Assembly: GCA_964019135.1 (NCBI GenBank)
Contig: OZ025258.1
Location: 35,358,126-35,422,125 of the forward strand
Direction: 5' to 3'
Length of the DNA stretch: 64,000 nt
Source of the DNA: Arenicola marina
Taxonomy: Eukaryota > Annelida > Polychaeta > Arenicolidae
Below, in pieces: positions 21,121 to 33,420 of the stretch (the stretch's first letter is position 1; each line of letters starts with the position of its first letter). The notes under the pieces were generated by a model. That model saw only the letters and a list, made by a program, of their open reading frames with translations. It ran no database searches and was not told the DNA's origin. The position numbers and the translations under genes were made by a program.

Positions 21121-21610
21121 AAATGAGACCGCTTTTGTGCCCACAAGAGCTAACCTGGGCCTCCCAAACGTGGTCCAATGAAACATTACCCAGTAGTATG
21201 TGGCCCAAGGCCCGGAATCGAACCAAGGACTTATTGATGTAGTTAGTGCGTTAAGCACTACGCCATCTAGTTAGGGCGTTAACCTCTACGCCATCTAGAT
21301 AGGGCGTTAACCACTATGCCATCTAGATAGGGCGTTAACCACTATGCCATCTAGTTAGTGCGTTAAGCATTACGATATCTAGTTAGTGCGTTAACCACCA
21401 TGCCATCTAGTTAGTGCGTTTACCACTATGCCATCTAGTTAGTGCGTTAACCACTATACCATCTAGTTAGGGCGTTAACCACTATGCCATCTAGTTAATG
21501 CGTTGAGCATTACGATATCTAGAAAGTGCGTTAACCAATATGCCATCTAGTCAGGGCGTTAACCACTACGCCATCTAGTTAGTGCGCTAACAAATACACC
21601 AGGGAGGCCA
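21121..21610 (-). mobile_element. tRNA-derived SINE with tandemly expanded A-box region
   Basis: The body (CTTTTGTGCCCACAAGAGCT) and the B box (minus strand GGTTCGATTCC, 21,200-21,213) match the SINE at 4,077. The expected 5' end of the head (minus strand GGCCTCCCTGGTGTA) appears only at 21,595-21,610. The interval is filled by about 13 copies of a 28-bp unit derived from the A-box segment. Confidence 0.8.
21240..21597 (-). repeat. 28-bp tandem array of SINE A-box units
   Basis: About 13 units. On the minus strand each unit reads AGATGGCATAGTGGTTAACG and then CACTAACT. This contains TGGCATAGTGG, a near-consensus RNA polymerase III A box. Units vary at a few positions (TTAGG/TTAGTG, ACTATG/ACTACG). 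Confidence 0.9.
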
Positions 21611-21650
21611 GTTGCCAACCAGCCACAAACATAAACATAGAAGCAATGAT

Positions 21651-22437
21651 TGGCTATGTAATACTAGGTCATGGCAGGGCAGTAGGTATCGAGGCTATGT
21701 TATACTAGGTCATGGAAGGATAGTAGGTCTCTAAGCTATGCAATACTAGGTCATGGAAGGCAGTAGGTCTCGAGGCTATGTTATACTAGGTCATGGAAGG
21801 GCAGTAGGTCTCGAGGCTATGTAATACTAGGTCATGGAAAGGCAGTAGGTCTCGAGGCTATGTAATACTAGGTCATGGAAAGGGCAGTAGGTCTCGAGGC
21901 TATGTTATACTAGGTCATGGAAGGGCAGTAGGTCTCGAGGCTATGTAATACTAGGTCATGGGAGGATAGTAGGTCTCGAGGCTATGTAATACTAGGTCAT
22001 GGAAAGGCAGTAGGTCTCGAGGCTATGTAATACTAGGTCATGGAAGGGGCAGTAGGTCTCGAGGCTATGTTATACTAGGTCATGGCAGGGCAGTAGGTAT
22101 CGAGGCTATGTTATACTAGGTCATGGAAGGATAGTAGGTCTCTAAGCTATGTAATACTAGGTCATGGAAGACAGTAGGTATCGAGGCTATGTAATACTAG
22201 GTCATGGAAAGGGCAGTAGGTCTCGAGGCTATGTAATACTAGGTCATGGAAAGGGCAGTAGGTCTCGAGGCTATGTTATACTAGGTCATGGAAGGGCAGT
22301 AGGTCTCGAGGCTATGTAATACTAGGTCATGGAAAGGCAGTAGGTCTCGAGGCTATGTAATACTAGGTCATGGAAGGGCAGTAGGTCTCGAGGCTATGTA
22401 ATACTAGGTCATGGAAGGGCAGTAGGCCTCGAGGCGC
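21651..22437. repeat. 41-43-bp minisatellite
   Basis: About 19 units containing GGCTATGTAATACTAGGTCA and then TGGAA, a GGGCAGTAGG block and TCTCGA. Length differences come from the G-run before CAGTAGG. Blocks of several units recur (compare 21,651-21,760 with 22,067-22,180), indicating higher-order duplication. Confidence 0.9.
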
Positions 22438-23544
22438 GGCGCCCACGTAAGATGAACAAGGTCGCGGATGTGGGGCTTCGCGCACGTGCCACGAACGGGA
22501 GTGCATCCATTATCACGGTTTAATGGGTTCCACAAAGGCGTCGGCCATGGCGAATCCTGTAACCCGGACACCCGATGAGTGTACCACGTGACCACGACCA
22601 TGATGGATGACCCTGAACAACGTTGTGAAATCAAGGGGCCGGGGGTGGGGAGGGTGGGGGGTCATCCATTACGTATCTGTAGGACATCGACCACGGAGAT
22701 CGCCACACCCTAATTGCCTGAGACAATGTCCCATATCCCATTTTTCGGAGAGGATCTAGAGGTAAAGGCAGCTTGGTGTATGGAATGTGTTATATGGTGA
22801 TGCGTGGGGTGCTCTGAGCAGAGGTTGCAATAGCAAGGTACATTTTTGTGCGTTTGTTTGTTTGTTTGTTTGTTTCGGTACAGAGTTTGCAATGTAATAT
22901 TTAAATCAAATGAACCCATATATCAGGATGACTACAAAAGACTTCGTGCATGAATCACGACGTTTCTAACAATAGTTTGAGCTTTAATGTAAAAAATAAT
23001 CTCATTCAGACATAAAATACTGCGTAGTTAGTACTCGAAAGATGTTAAAATCAATTTGATGCATCAAACGGATGATACCACTGGACGGCAGTTGATGTGA
23101 CGAAGCAGTTGTGGTGCAGAATGAGCCCCGTTGTAACAAGCATGATGACAGACCCTTTATAGAGTTTATAGCATCACCCCCACCCTTTCCTTCAAACATT
23201 ACCTTTTATAACGTGTTTAACCAGTGGATATATTACAATGATGACACATTATCCACATACAGTCGAGAAACAGAAAAGATAGTCATGTGGGTGAAATGAT
23301 CGTGCATCCACCTTCACTGGAGTCAGGAAAAAAACATATGGCTGTCTATACATAATTCTGGAATTTTTGGAATAGAAATGAGTATTCGTGTCGATTGCTT
23401 TGTACTAATTAATTATATTTAAACAAATAATAAAAAATCTGAATACGAGATTCCATTTTCAGCGTTTTGATAATTGAACGCAAAAGACACGAACGAATAC
23501 ATTTTCTTATGCCCAGGTCACGATAAAATAAAAAGGATAACTCC
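22438..23544. other. No recognisable feature
   Basis: Contains a short GTTT microsatellite (22,855-22,876) and a G-rich tract at 22,640-22,660. No gene is seen. Confidence 0.45.
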
Positions 23545-23760
23545 ATGCATACATAGGAAGGGCGGATACATGATATAAATTAGCGACTTCCCGTTATTTT
23601 CGATTATTTAGTATTAAAATTCCTAGTGCACGATTAATGAAAATCCTTGATAAAGACGATCGAATAATAAAATACCCCATTCCCAGTTCATGAAGAATAA
23701 TTTTCCTCATTCCCAGTTCCCGGAAATACCACTTGCTCCCCCCCCCCCCCTCACCCCCTG
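23545..23760 (+). repeat. Dispersed repeat R5, copy 1, ending in a C-run
   Basis: Shares with 29,115-29,275 a 'gatataaatt' block, 'cattcccagtt', 'cc.ag.aaatacc.cttg' and a terminal poly-C/CACCCCC tract. Unknown class. Confidence 0.65.
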
Positions 23761-23959
23761 CACGCATAAAGCTTCGTTGCTACTAGCAGTCGTATATCTT
23801 TGCGAAAGCAGCTGTGCTGACTTTGAGAAGGCTTATGGATGAATGCAAGATGCAAGAAGACCCTTGGTGTATTTTGCAATCGCATTTTAGCAGGTCACGT
23901 TATACCCCGACAAGGCACTTCCTGGCATTTTTACCTCTGTAATACAGGTATTACTGCAA

Positions 23960-25640
23960 TGCATTTTCCTACCACCACTGCCACCACTGCTGCTACTGCT
24001 TCTACTGCCTCCACTGCCCACTACCTCCACTGCCGCCACTGCCTCCACTGTCTCCACTGCCTCCACTGCCTCCACTGTCTCCACTGCCTCCACTGTCTCC
24101 ACTGCCTCCACTGCCTCCACTGCCACCACTGCCACCACTGCCTCCACGGCCTCCACTGCCTCCGTTGCGTCCACTACCTCTACTGCCTCCACAGCCTCCC
24201 CTGCCGGCACGGCCTCCGCTGCCTCCACTGCCTTTATTGCCTCCACTGCCGCCACTGCCTCCTCTGCCTCCACTGTCTCCACTGCCCACTACATCCACTG
24301 CCATCATTGCCTCCACTACCTCCACTGCCTCCTCCACTGCCTCCACTGCCTTCACTGCCTCCACTGCCACCACTGCCACCACTGCCTCCACGACCTCCAC
24401 TGCCTCCGTTGCGTCCGCTACCTCTACTGCCTCCACAGCCTCCCCTGCCGGCACGGCCTCCACTGCCTCCACTGCCTTTATTGCCTCCACTGCCTCCACT
24501 GCCTCCACTGCCTCCACTGCCGGCACGGCCTCCACTGCCTCCACTGCCTTCACTGCCTCCACGGCCTCCACTGCCTCCACGGCCTCTAGTGCTTCCACTT
24601 CCGCCACTGCCGCCACTGCCTCCACTGTGTCCACTGCCTCCACTGCCGTCGCTGCTGCCCCTACCGCCACGGCCTCCACTGCCTCCATGGCCTCCACTGC
24701 CTCCACTGCCTACACTGCCTACACTGCCTTCACTGCCTCCAACGCCACCACTGCCACCACTGCAACCACTGCCTCTACGGCCTCCACTGCCTCCGTTGCT
24801 TCCACTACTTCTATGCCTCCACAGCCTCCACTGCCGGTACTGTCTCCACTGCCTCCAATGCCTCCACTACCTCCACTGCCTTCACTGCCTTTACTGCCTT
24901 CACTGCCACCACTGCCACCACTGCCTCCACGGCCTCCACTGCCTGCACTGCCGCCACTGCCTCCATTGAGTCCACTGCTTTCATTGCCTTAACTGCCTCT
25001 ACTCTCTACTCTCTCTACTGCCTTCACTGCCGCCACTGTCTCCACTGCCTCCACTGCCGCCACTGGCTCCACGGCCTCCACTGCCTCCACGGCCTCCACT
25101 GTGTTCACTGCCGCCGCTGCCTCCATTGAGTCCACTGCTTTCATTGCCTTAACTGCCTCTACGCTCTCTACTCTCTCCACTGCTTCCACTGCCGCCACTG
25201 GCTCCACTGCCTCCACTGCCTCCACTGTCGCCACTGTTGTCACTACCACTACGGCCTCCACTGATTCCACTGCCTCCGCCGCCTCCACTGCATCCACTGC
25301 CTCAACTGCCGCCACTGCCTCCACTGGCCACTACATCCACTGCCACTACTGCCACCACTGCCTCCACGGCCTCCATTGTGTCCACTGCTTCTACTGCCTC
25401 CACTGCCTCCACAGTCTACACTTCCGCCACTGCCTCCACTCTCTCTACTGCCTCCACTGCCCCCATTGCCTCCACTGTGTCCACTGCCGCCACTGTCTCC
25501 ACTGCCGCCACAGCTCCCACTGCCTACACTGCCGCCACTGCCTCCCCTGCCTCCACTGCCTTTACTGTCGCCCCTATCGCAACGGCCTCCACTGCCTGCA
25601 CTGCCTGCACTGCCTGCACTGCCTGCACTGTCTCCACTCC
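23960..25640. repeat. 9-bp CTGCCTCCA satellite with higher-order repeats
   Basis: About 1.7 kb built on the nonamer ACTGCCTCC and variants (ACTGCCACC, ACGGCCTCC, ACTGTCTCC). Marker variants such as TCCGTTGCGTCC recur 244 bp apart (24,161 and 24,405). TCCATTGAGTCCACTGC recurs about 160 bp apart (24,963 and 25,123). All six frames are open for hundreds of codons because 9 is a multiple of 3. The resulting proteins (polyCys-His-Leu, polyPro-Leu, Ala-Ser-Thr) are not credible. Confidence 0.9.
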
Positions 25641-26970
25641 AGTTATGTTAGTTTATATCAATAAAAAGAAATGAAGCTCTTACCCAGGGTAAAACAAAAG
25701 ACGCATAATTGCCCCCCCCCTCCTCCTATTACTCCCCCCCGCCCCCCCTCCCCCACCCCATACCATTCGAAGTCAAAAGGTCCTTCCATTATCGGACGCG
25801 GACCGGCATCACGTGACCTGTCGTTCTTCTGTCTGACGGAATAACCGTTACAGGACCGTCGTTGGGGGGCGGAAGGCGGCATGCTAATGGGCGCCAATGG
25901 GCGGGACACACCGCCCACGCCCGCTGTTTGGGAGCCACTGCAGGCTCCGAGTCAGCTTCCTACAGGTTGGCGGGGCTGGGCGAGCATACAAAAACTGCTG
26001 AAGCCATCATGCAGGCAATGCGAACAACCATTTTCGGTATTAGTTTTGTCTTTGGGGCGAGGGTGTAGCACTTACGGCGCTTTCGATCCATCACCAAGAG
26101 TCAGAGATAAAAAGTCTGATGGTATGAAAGCCATATTAAACTGAAATTGAAGCCATACCATGTATGCAGATTGCGACGGGTGGTGACTGGCGAGGTAGAC
26201 ATGTTAATTGTGCGCCTATGTAGAGGGACAGCAGGCAGCTATTGCCGCTCCGCCCTGGGGCATTGTGGAGGGCACCCCGTGCCTCACCGCACCACGTTTC
26301 CGGCATGTTAAGGCAAAATGGCCATGCACGTAATTCCGGTAAATTCTTTAATATGACGCTGGTTTCCTTTCTGCCCCTTATAGCGGTGGCACCAGTGTTT
26401 ATCCATGACGTGTCTCCGAATCTTCACGTCATAGATGGCGCTCGTGTCCGTTCCTCCTCATGCAATGGCTCGCAGGCTAATTGAACGTTTCGTGAGCAAT
26501 TTCCTGTTTGGTTAACTTACAAGGACAAAGCCATTACAGGCAACTGTTCACGGGGTGAATGTCAACATTCACGTAATCGCAATGTCATTAATAGTCGGCC
26601 CACAAATACCGTTTTGTTACCTGCCAGAGAGGACCAAATGTCAGCTCAGCGTACGTGATCGGTGGACTAACGTACAGCTAATCACGCTCCCACAACAAGT
26701 AGTTTGGTGTTGATATTCCAAACGACGGCAATACAACACAACGAGAAACATTATGGGTTGGGATGCGTAGGAAGAGCCAGCCATTATCGCCGCATATCTG
26801 ACGCTTCGCGAAAAAACTTGGAAGAATTAAAATGTAATTTGAAATTTAAATGTTTGTATGATTCATTCATGAATTTTGGCATTCAAAAAAAAAATCCAGC
26901 GACTGGCGATTTTTTGTATGAGATATTATGGATATGATTGCATTGCTTTGCAGAGAAATGGCCGTATGAT
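25641..26970. other. No recognisable gene; C-rich tracts
   Basis: Poly-C tracts at 25,711-25,760. The rest is single-copy within the window and without recognisable features. Confidence 0.45.
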
Positions 26971-27075
26971 ACTTATAATAATAATAATAATAATAATCAA
27001 ATTAATAACATCAATAAAAATAACAATAACAATAATCACAATAATTACAAAAATCACAATAATCACAATAATAAT
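26971..27075. repeat. Degenerate (AAT)n/(AAC)n microsatellite
   Basis: Runs of AATAATAAT grade into CAATAACAATAATCAC. It abuts the 34-bp satellite. Confidence 0.85.
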
Positions 27076-27112
27076 CCAAAAAAAAATTTTATAATAAAAG
27101 TAATAGTGAATC

Positions 27113-28830
27113 GTGGTGGTGGACGAAGTGTACGGTGACGTGTTGTGAAGCCGTGCCATCAGTGTACGGTGACGTGTTGTGAAGCCGTGCCATCAGTGTA
27201 CGGTGACGTGTTGTGAAGCCGTGCCATCAGTGTACGGTGACGTGTTGTGAAGCCGTGCCATCAGTGTACGGTGACGTGTTGTGAAGCCGTGCCATCAGTG
27301 TACGGTGACGTGTTGTGAAGCCGTGCCATCAGTGTACGGTGACGTGTTGTGAAGCCGTGCCATCAGTGTACGGTGACGTGTTGTGACGCCGTGCCATCAG
27401 TGTACGGTGACGTGTTGTGAAGCCGTGCCATCAGTGTACGGTGACGTGTTGTGAAGCCGTGCCATCAGTGTACGGTGACGTGTTGTGAAGCCGTGCCATC
27501 AGTGTACGGTGACGTGTTGTGAAGCCGTGCCATCAGTGTACGGTGACGTGTTGTGAAGCCGTGCCATCAGTGTACGGTGACGTGTTGTGAAGCCGTGCCA
27601 TCAGTGTACGGTGACGTGTTGTGAAGCCGTGCCATCAGTGTACGGTGACGTGTTGTGAAGCCGTGCCATCAGTGTACGGTGACGTGTTGTGAAGCCGTGC
27701 CATCAGTGTACGGTGACGTGTTGTGAAGCCGTGCCATCAGTGTACGGTGACGTGTTGTGAAGCCGTGCCATGTGGTGGACGAAGTGTACGGTGACGTGTT
27801 GTGAAGCCGTGCCATCAGTGTACGGTGACGTGTTGTGAAGCCGTGCCATCAGTATACGGTGACGTGTTGTGAAGCCGTGCCATCAGTGTACGGTGACGTG
27901 TTGTGAAGCCGTGCCATCAGTGTACGGTGACGTGTTGTGAAGCCGTGCCATCAGTGTACGGTGACGTGTTGTGAAGCCGTGCCATGTGGTGGACGAAGTG
28001 TACGGTGACGTGTTGTGAAGCCGTGCCATCAGTGTACGGTGACGTGTTGTGAAGCCGTGCCATCAGTATACGGTGACGTGTTGTGAAGCCGTGCCATCAG
28101 TGTACGGTGACGTGTTGTGAAGCCGTGCCATCAGTGTACGGTGACGTGTTGTGAAGCCGTGCCATCAGTGTACGGTGACGTGTTGTGAAGCCGTGCCATC
28201 AGTGTACGGTGACGTGTTGTGAAGCCGTGCCATCAGTGTACGGTGACGTGTTGTGAAGCCGTGCCATCAGTGTACGGTGACGTGTTGTGAAGCCGTGCCA
28301 TCAGTGTACGGTGACGTGTTGTGAAGCCGTGCCATCAGTGTACGGTGACGTGTTGTGAAGCCGTGCCATCAGTGTACGGTGACGTGTTGTGAAGCCGTGC
28401 CATCAGTGTACGGTGACGTGTTGTGAAGCCGTGCCATCAGTGTACGGTGACGTGTTGTGAAGCCGTGCCATGTGGTGGACGAAGTGTACGGTGACGTGTT
28501 GTGAAGCCGTGCCATGTGGTGGACGAAGTGTACGGTGACGTGTTGTGAAGCCGTGCCATGTGGTAGACGAAGTGTACGGTGACGTGTTGTGAAGCCGTGC
28601 CATGTGGTGGACGAAGTGTACGGTGACGTGTTGTGAAGCCGTGCCATGTGGTGGACGAAGTGTACGGTGACGTGTTGTGAAGCCGTGCCATCAGTGTACG
28701 GTGACGTGTTGTGAAGCCGTGCCATCAGTGTACGGTGACGTGTTGTGAAGCCGTGCCATCAGTGTACGGTGACGTGTTGTGAAGCCGTGCCATCAGTGTA
28801 CGGTGACGTGTTGTGACGCCGTGCCATCAG
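27113..28830. repeat. 34-bp satellite with 44-bp variant units, highly homogeneous
   Basis: About 50 units. The core unit is CAGTGTACGGTGACGTGTTG followed by TGAAGCCGTGCCAT. A 44-bp variant replaces CA with GTGGTGGACGAA. The array begins with a variant unit, and such units recur at 27,772, 27,985 and in a cluster at 28,471-28,660. Most units are identical; rare marks are GACGCC for GAAGCC (27,385 and 28,815) and GTATACGG (27,853 and 28,066). Confidence 0.95.
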
Positions 28831-29114
28831 TGCGATGGGGATAGAGTTCCGTCATCGCTATTAATGATTCCATATGAAGCTACGGTCTGCAGCGAGTACA
28901 GGAAGGCGACAGGGGCACCGATTAAATTCTGTAAATATATAACCGACATTTGATACTTACATAATTTCGATTTTTATCTTTCTCCTTTTTCCCAAAGCAC
29001 TTAAAAAGTTCTCACATAAGCAGGCATTAGTATTTAAATTACTTCTCGGTACGCATGGGTTCTTTAGACCATCAGTGTGTTAAAGGGCCTCCACCACGGT
29101 GAATTAAAGGGAAC

Positions 29115-29275
29115 ACTCTCCGCATACAATGGAAGGGGCTGATAAACGATATAAATTGACCATTTATTTTTATTTTCCTCATTCCCAGTTTAAGATGAAA
29201 TGAAAAGCCCGTTCCCGAGGAACAGAAATACCCCTTGCCACCCCCCCCCCCCACCCCCCGCCCCTTCTCCCCGCC
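29115..29275 (+). repeat. Dispersed repeat R5, copy 2, ending in a C-run
   Basis: See 23,545-23,760. The order of blocks is the same, with a 14-C tract at about 29,241. Confidence 0.65.
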
Positions 29276-29561
29276 TTCCAGAGACACGCAATGCATCATG
29301 CAGAACATAAATGTAATTGTAAGAATGCGACAGGTGCGCTCTTTGCCGTTTATTTTCTCCTTGATTTCTTTATGGGTTCTTTCTTTTGTAACATGCTTGC
29401 AACAGTCATACATGTCGTCGCCCTATTGCACTAATAAAAGTGGCACATGGTAATTCCAGGCAGTGAAAAATGAGTGCACAGGGTGAATGATTCTTCAAAG
29501 ATGGACAGTCCTGTGACTGATGAAAAAGTAACTATTGGGTACTGTCGCCTGCACAAGCAGG

Positions 29562-29645
29562 GAGCCGCCGTGGCCGAGATCAATGGGCTTATGTGTGGAG
29601 AGGTAGCACACACAACTGTTGGTTCAAGTCCTAGTTGTACCTGGG
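29562..29645 (+). mobile_element. tRNA-like SINE head, Leu/Ser type
   Basis: Plus strand GCCGTGGCCGAGATCAATGG (class II tRNA-type A box). It is followed about 50 nt later by GGTTCAAGTCC, a perfect B-box match. The acceptor arms do not pair well, so it is a SINE or pseudogene. Confidence 0.65.
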
Positions 29646-29649
29646 CGCG

Positions 29650-32600
29650 TGTGATCGCTTTGTTCACTGAATCTACCCATTAGATGAGAAAAGTGTCCCA
29701 AAGATGCCAATCCATGTCTCCCTCTTCCATCTTCCATTTTTCATTTATATAACATACATAGCACAGATAATTACCACATGAGCCAGGTTATCATGTCTTA
29801 TATAACTTCTGCTACCTGTTTTGTAACTCATAATGACTGCCCCCCCCCCCCCCCCCCCTGATAATAATAATAATTGGCTACCACTTAATCCCCATGTACG
29901 TGTTCTGAAAGTCGTCGAGCCCGCTTCTTGCTCTTGCCAAATACTGGGGCATAGGTAAAAACTACCGTAATGTCTCCTGGTTGGCATCCACGGCAGCTAT
30001 ATTAGGCAGGCTAGCTTTTATGTTGCATATCAAAGTCACCATATTATTATGATCAATGTGAGAGGTGGTGATGCAGAGTGGCATATTGAATGATGACAGG
30101 GTAACGTCATAACAACTGCAAGGTCATTCTGATGTCTACTGCGCCGACGTAGACGGCGACAGTTGAAATATGAGCCATTTCTTGCGGGTATAGACTACAG
30201 GGGCGGGGGGGTGACACACCTTTGTTCCACCCCCACCCCCCTACCACTTACCCACTCATATTCCCGACCCTTGGTTACCTAAAAGCGAGCCTCCGCCATG
30301 CCCACTTCTCACTCATTACCCTGGTTACAAATCTAATGCCGACTCCGGTAGAATAAATGCAGGATCGCTGTTGATTACTGCTGGGTTGAAGGTCAAGGCC
30401 GCGCGGGTTTCGCGGGTTTCGTGGACATATCCACGCAATGTATATATACATGTATATTGTACAAGCGTATCGCACTGGGGCCGCGAAGAGGGTTAAGATC
30501 AAGTAGTCGAAATAACAGGGTTTTTTTCAACTCGACATCGGCCCCCACATAATGCCATTCACAATGTGAAAAAAGTATTGGATAGATTGACGGGCAAATA
30601 AAACCAACAAATGAAAAAATAACATGCTGCTTAAGAAGTGTACAATTTTCTGGGACACCAACATGAAAAGAAATAGCCACCGAATGCTTTTCAGACACTA
30701 AGGTAAATCGGCCGGTCACCCTTGGTTTCTGGCAACAAATAAGCGAGAATCTGACACATTTATTTCTCCTACCAATCGATCCGTCAGCTCCCAGAACATC
30801 TCTGAATAGCAGCGACAGAAGCCTTTTACATCCAGTCCCACTATTTTTAACATGCCCCAGATTTCTAAAGCTAATATTATTGACTGATGGCGAGCCACCA
30901 GTTACGAGCCACCAGCGACGCCGCCACGCGAGAAAGTGTCGAACTAAACCTTCTCCGTCTACGTCCGCATCCAGCACGATCTGAAATTAATCCGCACGAA
31001 GAAGCCAAGAAATACGCTGTGTGTGTGCTGAGGCTAAATCCCTAATCCGTAAATTAAATCAAATCTGCCGAGAAACGTGCGGGGAATGTCACATGAGACA
31101 AAATAGCGTCCTAATTCCAGGTAAATGGGAACAATTACCCGGGTTTTGCGCATATATGAAATTATTGATCACTTCTACCAAAAAAAGTGCCAAGTAGGGT
31201 GCCTCTTAGACGTTATTATTGTGACTATACGTATGAATCAAAGTGATAACGATGGGATTCAGCAAGACAAAAAAACCATTAAAAGCAATAGATTGGAAAC
31301 TTGGATCTAGTGTTAGTCCCATGGTCATTTATTCTCCCCACGTTTCCATCAGCTCATCACACAAGAGCTATGGCTGGGCTTACCGCATCGTACCAAGAAG
31401 AAACGGGCCAGACGGCAAAAAGCTGGCCCCGGCAGCTTGCTAACGCCCATTCGCTAAGCCATTAAAGGTGCTCATCTGGAACGAAGAGACGCTGTTACAG
31501 GTAATATATCTTCTTGACATTCGGGTGATTGGGTCCGCCGATAAAACATAGAGATTTGCCGGGTTGGGGGTAAGTTTAAACAGGATGACGCGAGAGGCGA
31601 TGTGCAAACAGTGCCGACTCTTGGTCCGTAATTACAATAGGCGCACAATGCCAAAGGCAAACTTACATTTAAGAATACGATAGATTTACCGATAGAGATT
31701 GGATAAACCAGAATAAACACCCTGGGATATGTGATACAAAGGCCAAGCTAATATGATTGGAAACAGCCCTGATACCGTCAATGGTAATAGCTCAGCGGGT
31801 CATGAAGTTCTACGTCATTGACACTGGTGGGTATGTCCTGCAAAAATTGACATAAGTAATTTACAACTAAGCTAATTTGATGGTTAAACGTCGTCTCTAA
31901 CGTCGGAAGACAGGATGGGCGAGAGATAGGAGAGGGTGTCACAAAGATCGTTTACACATCTCACCCCTTCCCACTCCCCTCCACACATACACACGCGCGC
32001 ACCTGCCACACCGATCTCCCGGCAGAGGGCGTTACGCTTGCGCCATAGTCCCTTTGCCCCACGTCAAATTTAACCGTCAGAATTATCCTTCGTACGCGAA
32101 AATTGAAATTAATCTAATCGAAGATAAATTCGCAGTTTGGCATCAAATACACCAGTGTTTAGCATTTACTGTGCCACTCGTACCATGCCTGACGAACTAT
32201 ATTTTGCGGTCGAGGTCAAAGGCGTGAAACGTTTTGAACTTTGACCCCGTGTTATTTTGAAATATTTTCTCACTTAACCCTTCCATTGTGATTATTCGAC
32301 AACGGAATGTCTACATTTTTTAAATTCTACATTGAAAATTCAATATTCAATCTAAAAAACCCTCTAAAACCATTCGTGACCCCAGGACCGTTGGGGTCAA
32401 CCGTGAGGTGGGCGGTGACGTGGGGCAGAGGTGATGTGAGGAACGAGCTCCCTCTGCCGGCATAGTGCTGCCACACTAGTCCCCCTACTCACCCTAACCC
32501 ACACCCCGCGGTTCCTGCCACTGTGGAATCTTTTTCCTTTGTCTTGGTGACCCTTAGTGTGCGGTTCAGCAAAACAAGGTATGTAGGCATAGCAGAAGGC

Positions 32601-33090
32601 CCAGTAACATTCAGATTGCAGCAAAACGATCAGAGCTTAGTTACCGGTTTTTCACAATGCGTGACCGAGATGGCAAGCAGTTTTGGAACGGAACCACATT
32701 CTCAGTTTGCACCTGCCTTCCGGTGATTAGTTGTGGTAAACACAGGAAACGGTGCGCATGCGTCCGGTGGAGTCCCTCAATTCCCATTACAACCAAGCAT
32801 CTGGCGCCGCGTTTGCTGTTCAATCTGAGGCTCTTTTTAAGGATTTTTACGGCAGCTTTCAATTGTTTGCACTTTGTTATTTTCCTCCTTCCGTGGCTGA
32901 GTGCACGTGTCACTCGAGAAGCCTTTTTGGGACCCGCAAGCTTCATCAAAGGCATAGCTAACGGGGACATAATTGTTGATTTCCGCTGGGATACAGTTAG
33001 TTTTATTTGCTGCTTCAGAATTCTTATGGGCGTATATCTCGTCGGGGACATGTGAATAGTCGTGGATCCGCCTGATATCATAACGACCAT
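29650..33090. other. No recognisable gene
   Basis: Open frames here (30,393-30,977 minus, 194 codons; 32,657-33,055 plus, 132 codons) have no recognisable motif, and similar frames overlap on both strands. There is a poly-C run at 29,840 and an inverted GGTCAAAG/CTTTGACC pair near 32,215-32,245. Confidence 0.5.
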
Positions 33091-33420
33091 TATCGCAAAG
33101 CATACTGTTTCAAATAGTAACTTGTTAAATCATATTGTGCTCATTATTAAGAGATATATATTTGTATCAAATGGAAAAGTACAATTCCAACTTTCCAAGG
33201 GGGCATAAATGCCATAAAATCCAAGTTTTACACGGAAAGGTATATTGCTCAGAGTCACGGCTGGAATCACATTAGGAAATTCCAGACGAAGTGGCAACCC
33301 ATCCAACCATTCTTTTTGACATAGGAGATATCATTTTATGTTAATCTTATGTACATTGTGCGTGATGTAACTTTATCATATGTGCTGTAATTGAAAAAAA
33401 AAAAAAAAAAAAAAAAAAAA

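Noticed and set aside
23839-24969. 376-codon plus-strand frame rich in Cys, His and Leu, then Pro and Leu
   Set aside because: It is the 9-bp satellite read in one frame and shifting to another. All frames on both strands are equally open.
27113-28830. Regular 34-bp repeats resembling a CRISPR array
   Set aside because: Units are contiguous with no unique spacers, and the context is animal DNA with introns and SINEs.
30393-30977. 194-codon minus-strand frame
   Set aside because: No recognisable domain, composition bias or splice support; overlapping frames exist. Length alone is not sufficient.
32641-33103. Four overlapping open frames on both strands (up to 149 codons)
   Set aside because: Looks like chance absence of stops. 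No conserved motif is recognisable. An undetected exon cannot be excluded without transcripts.
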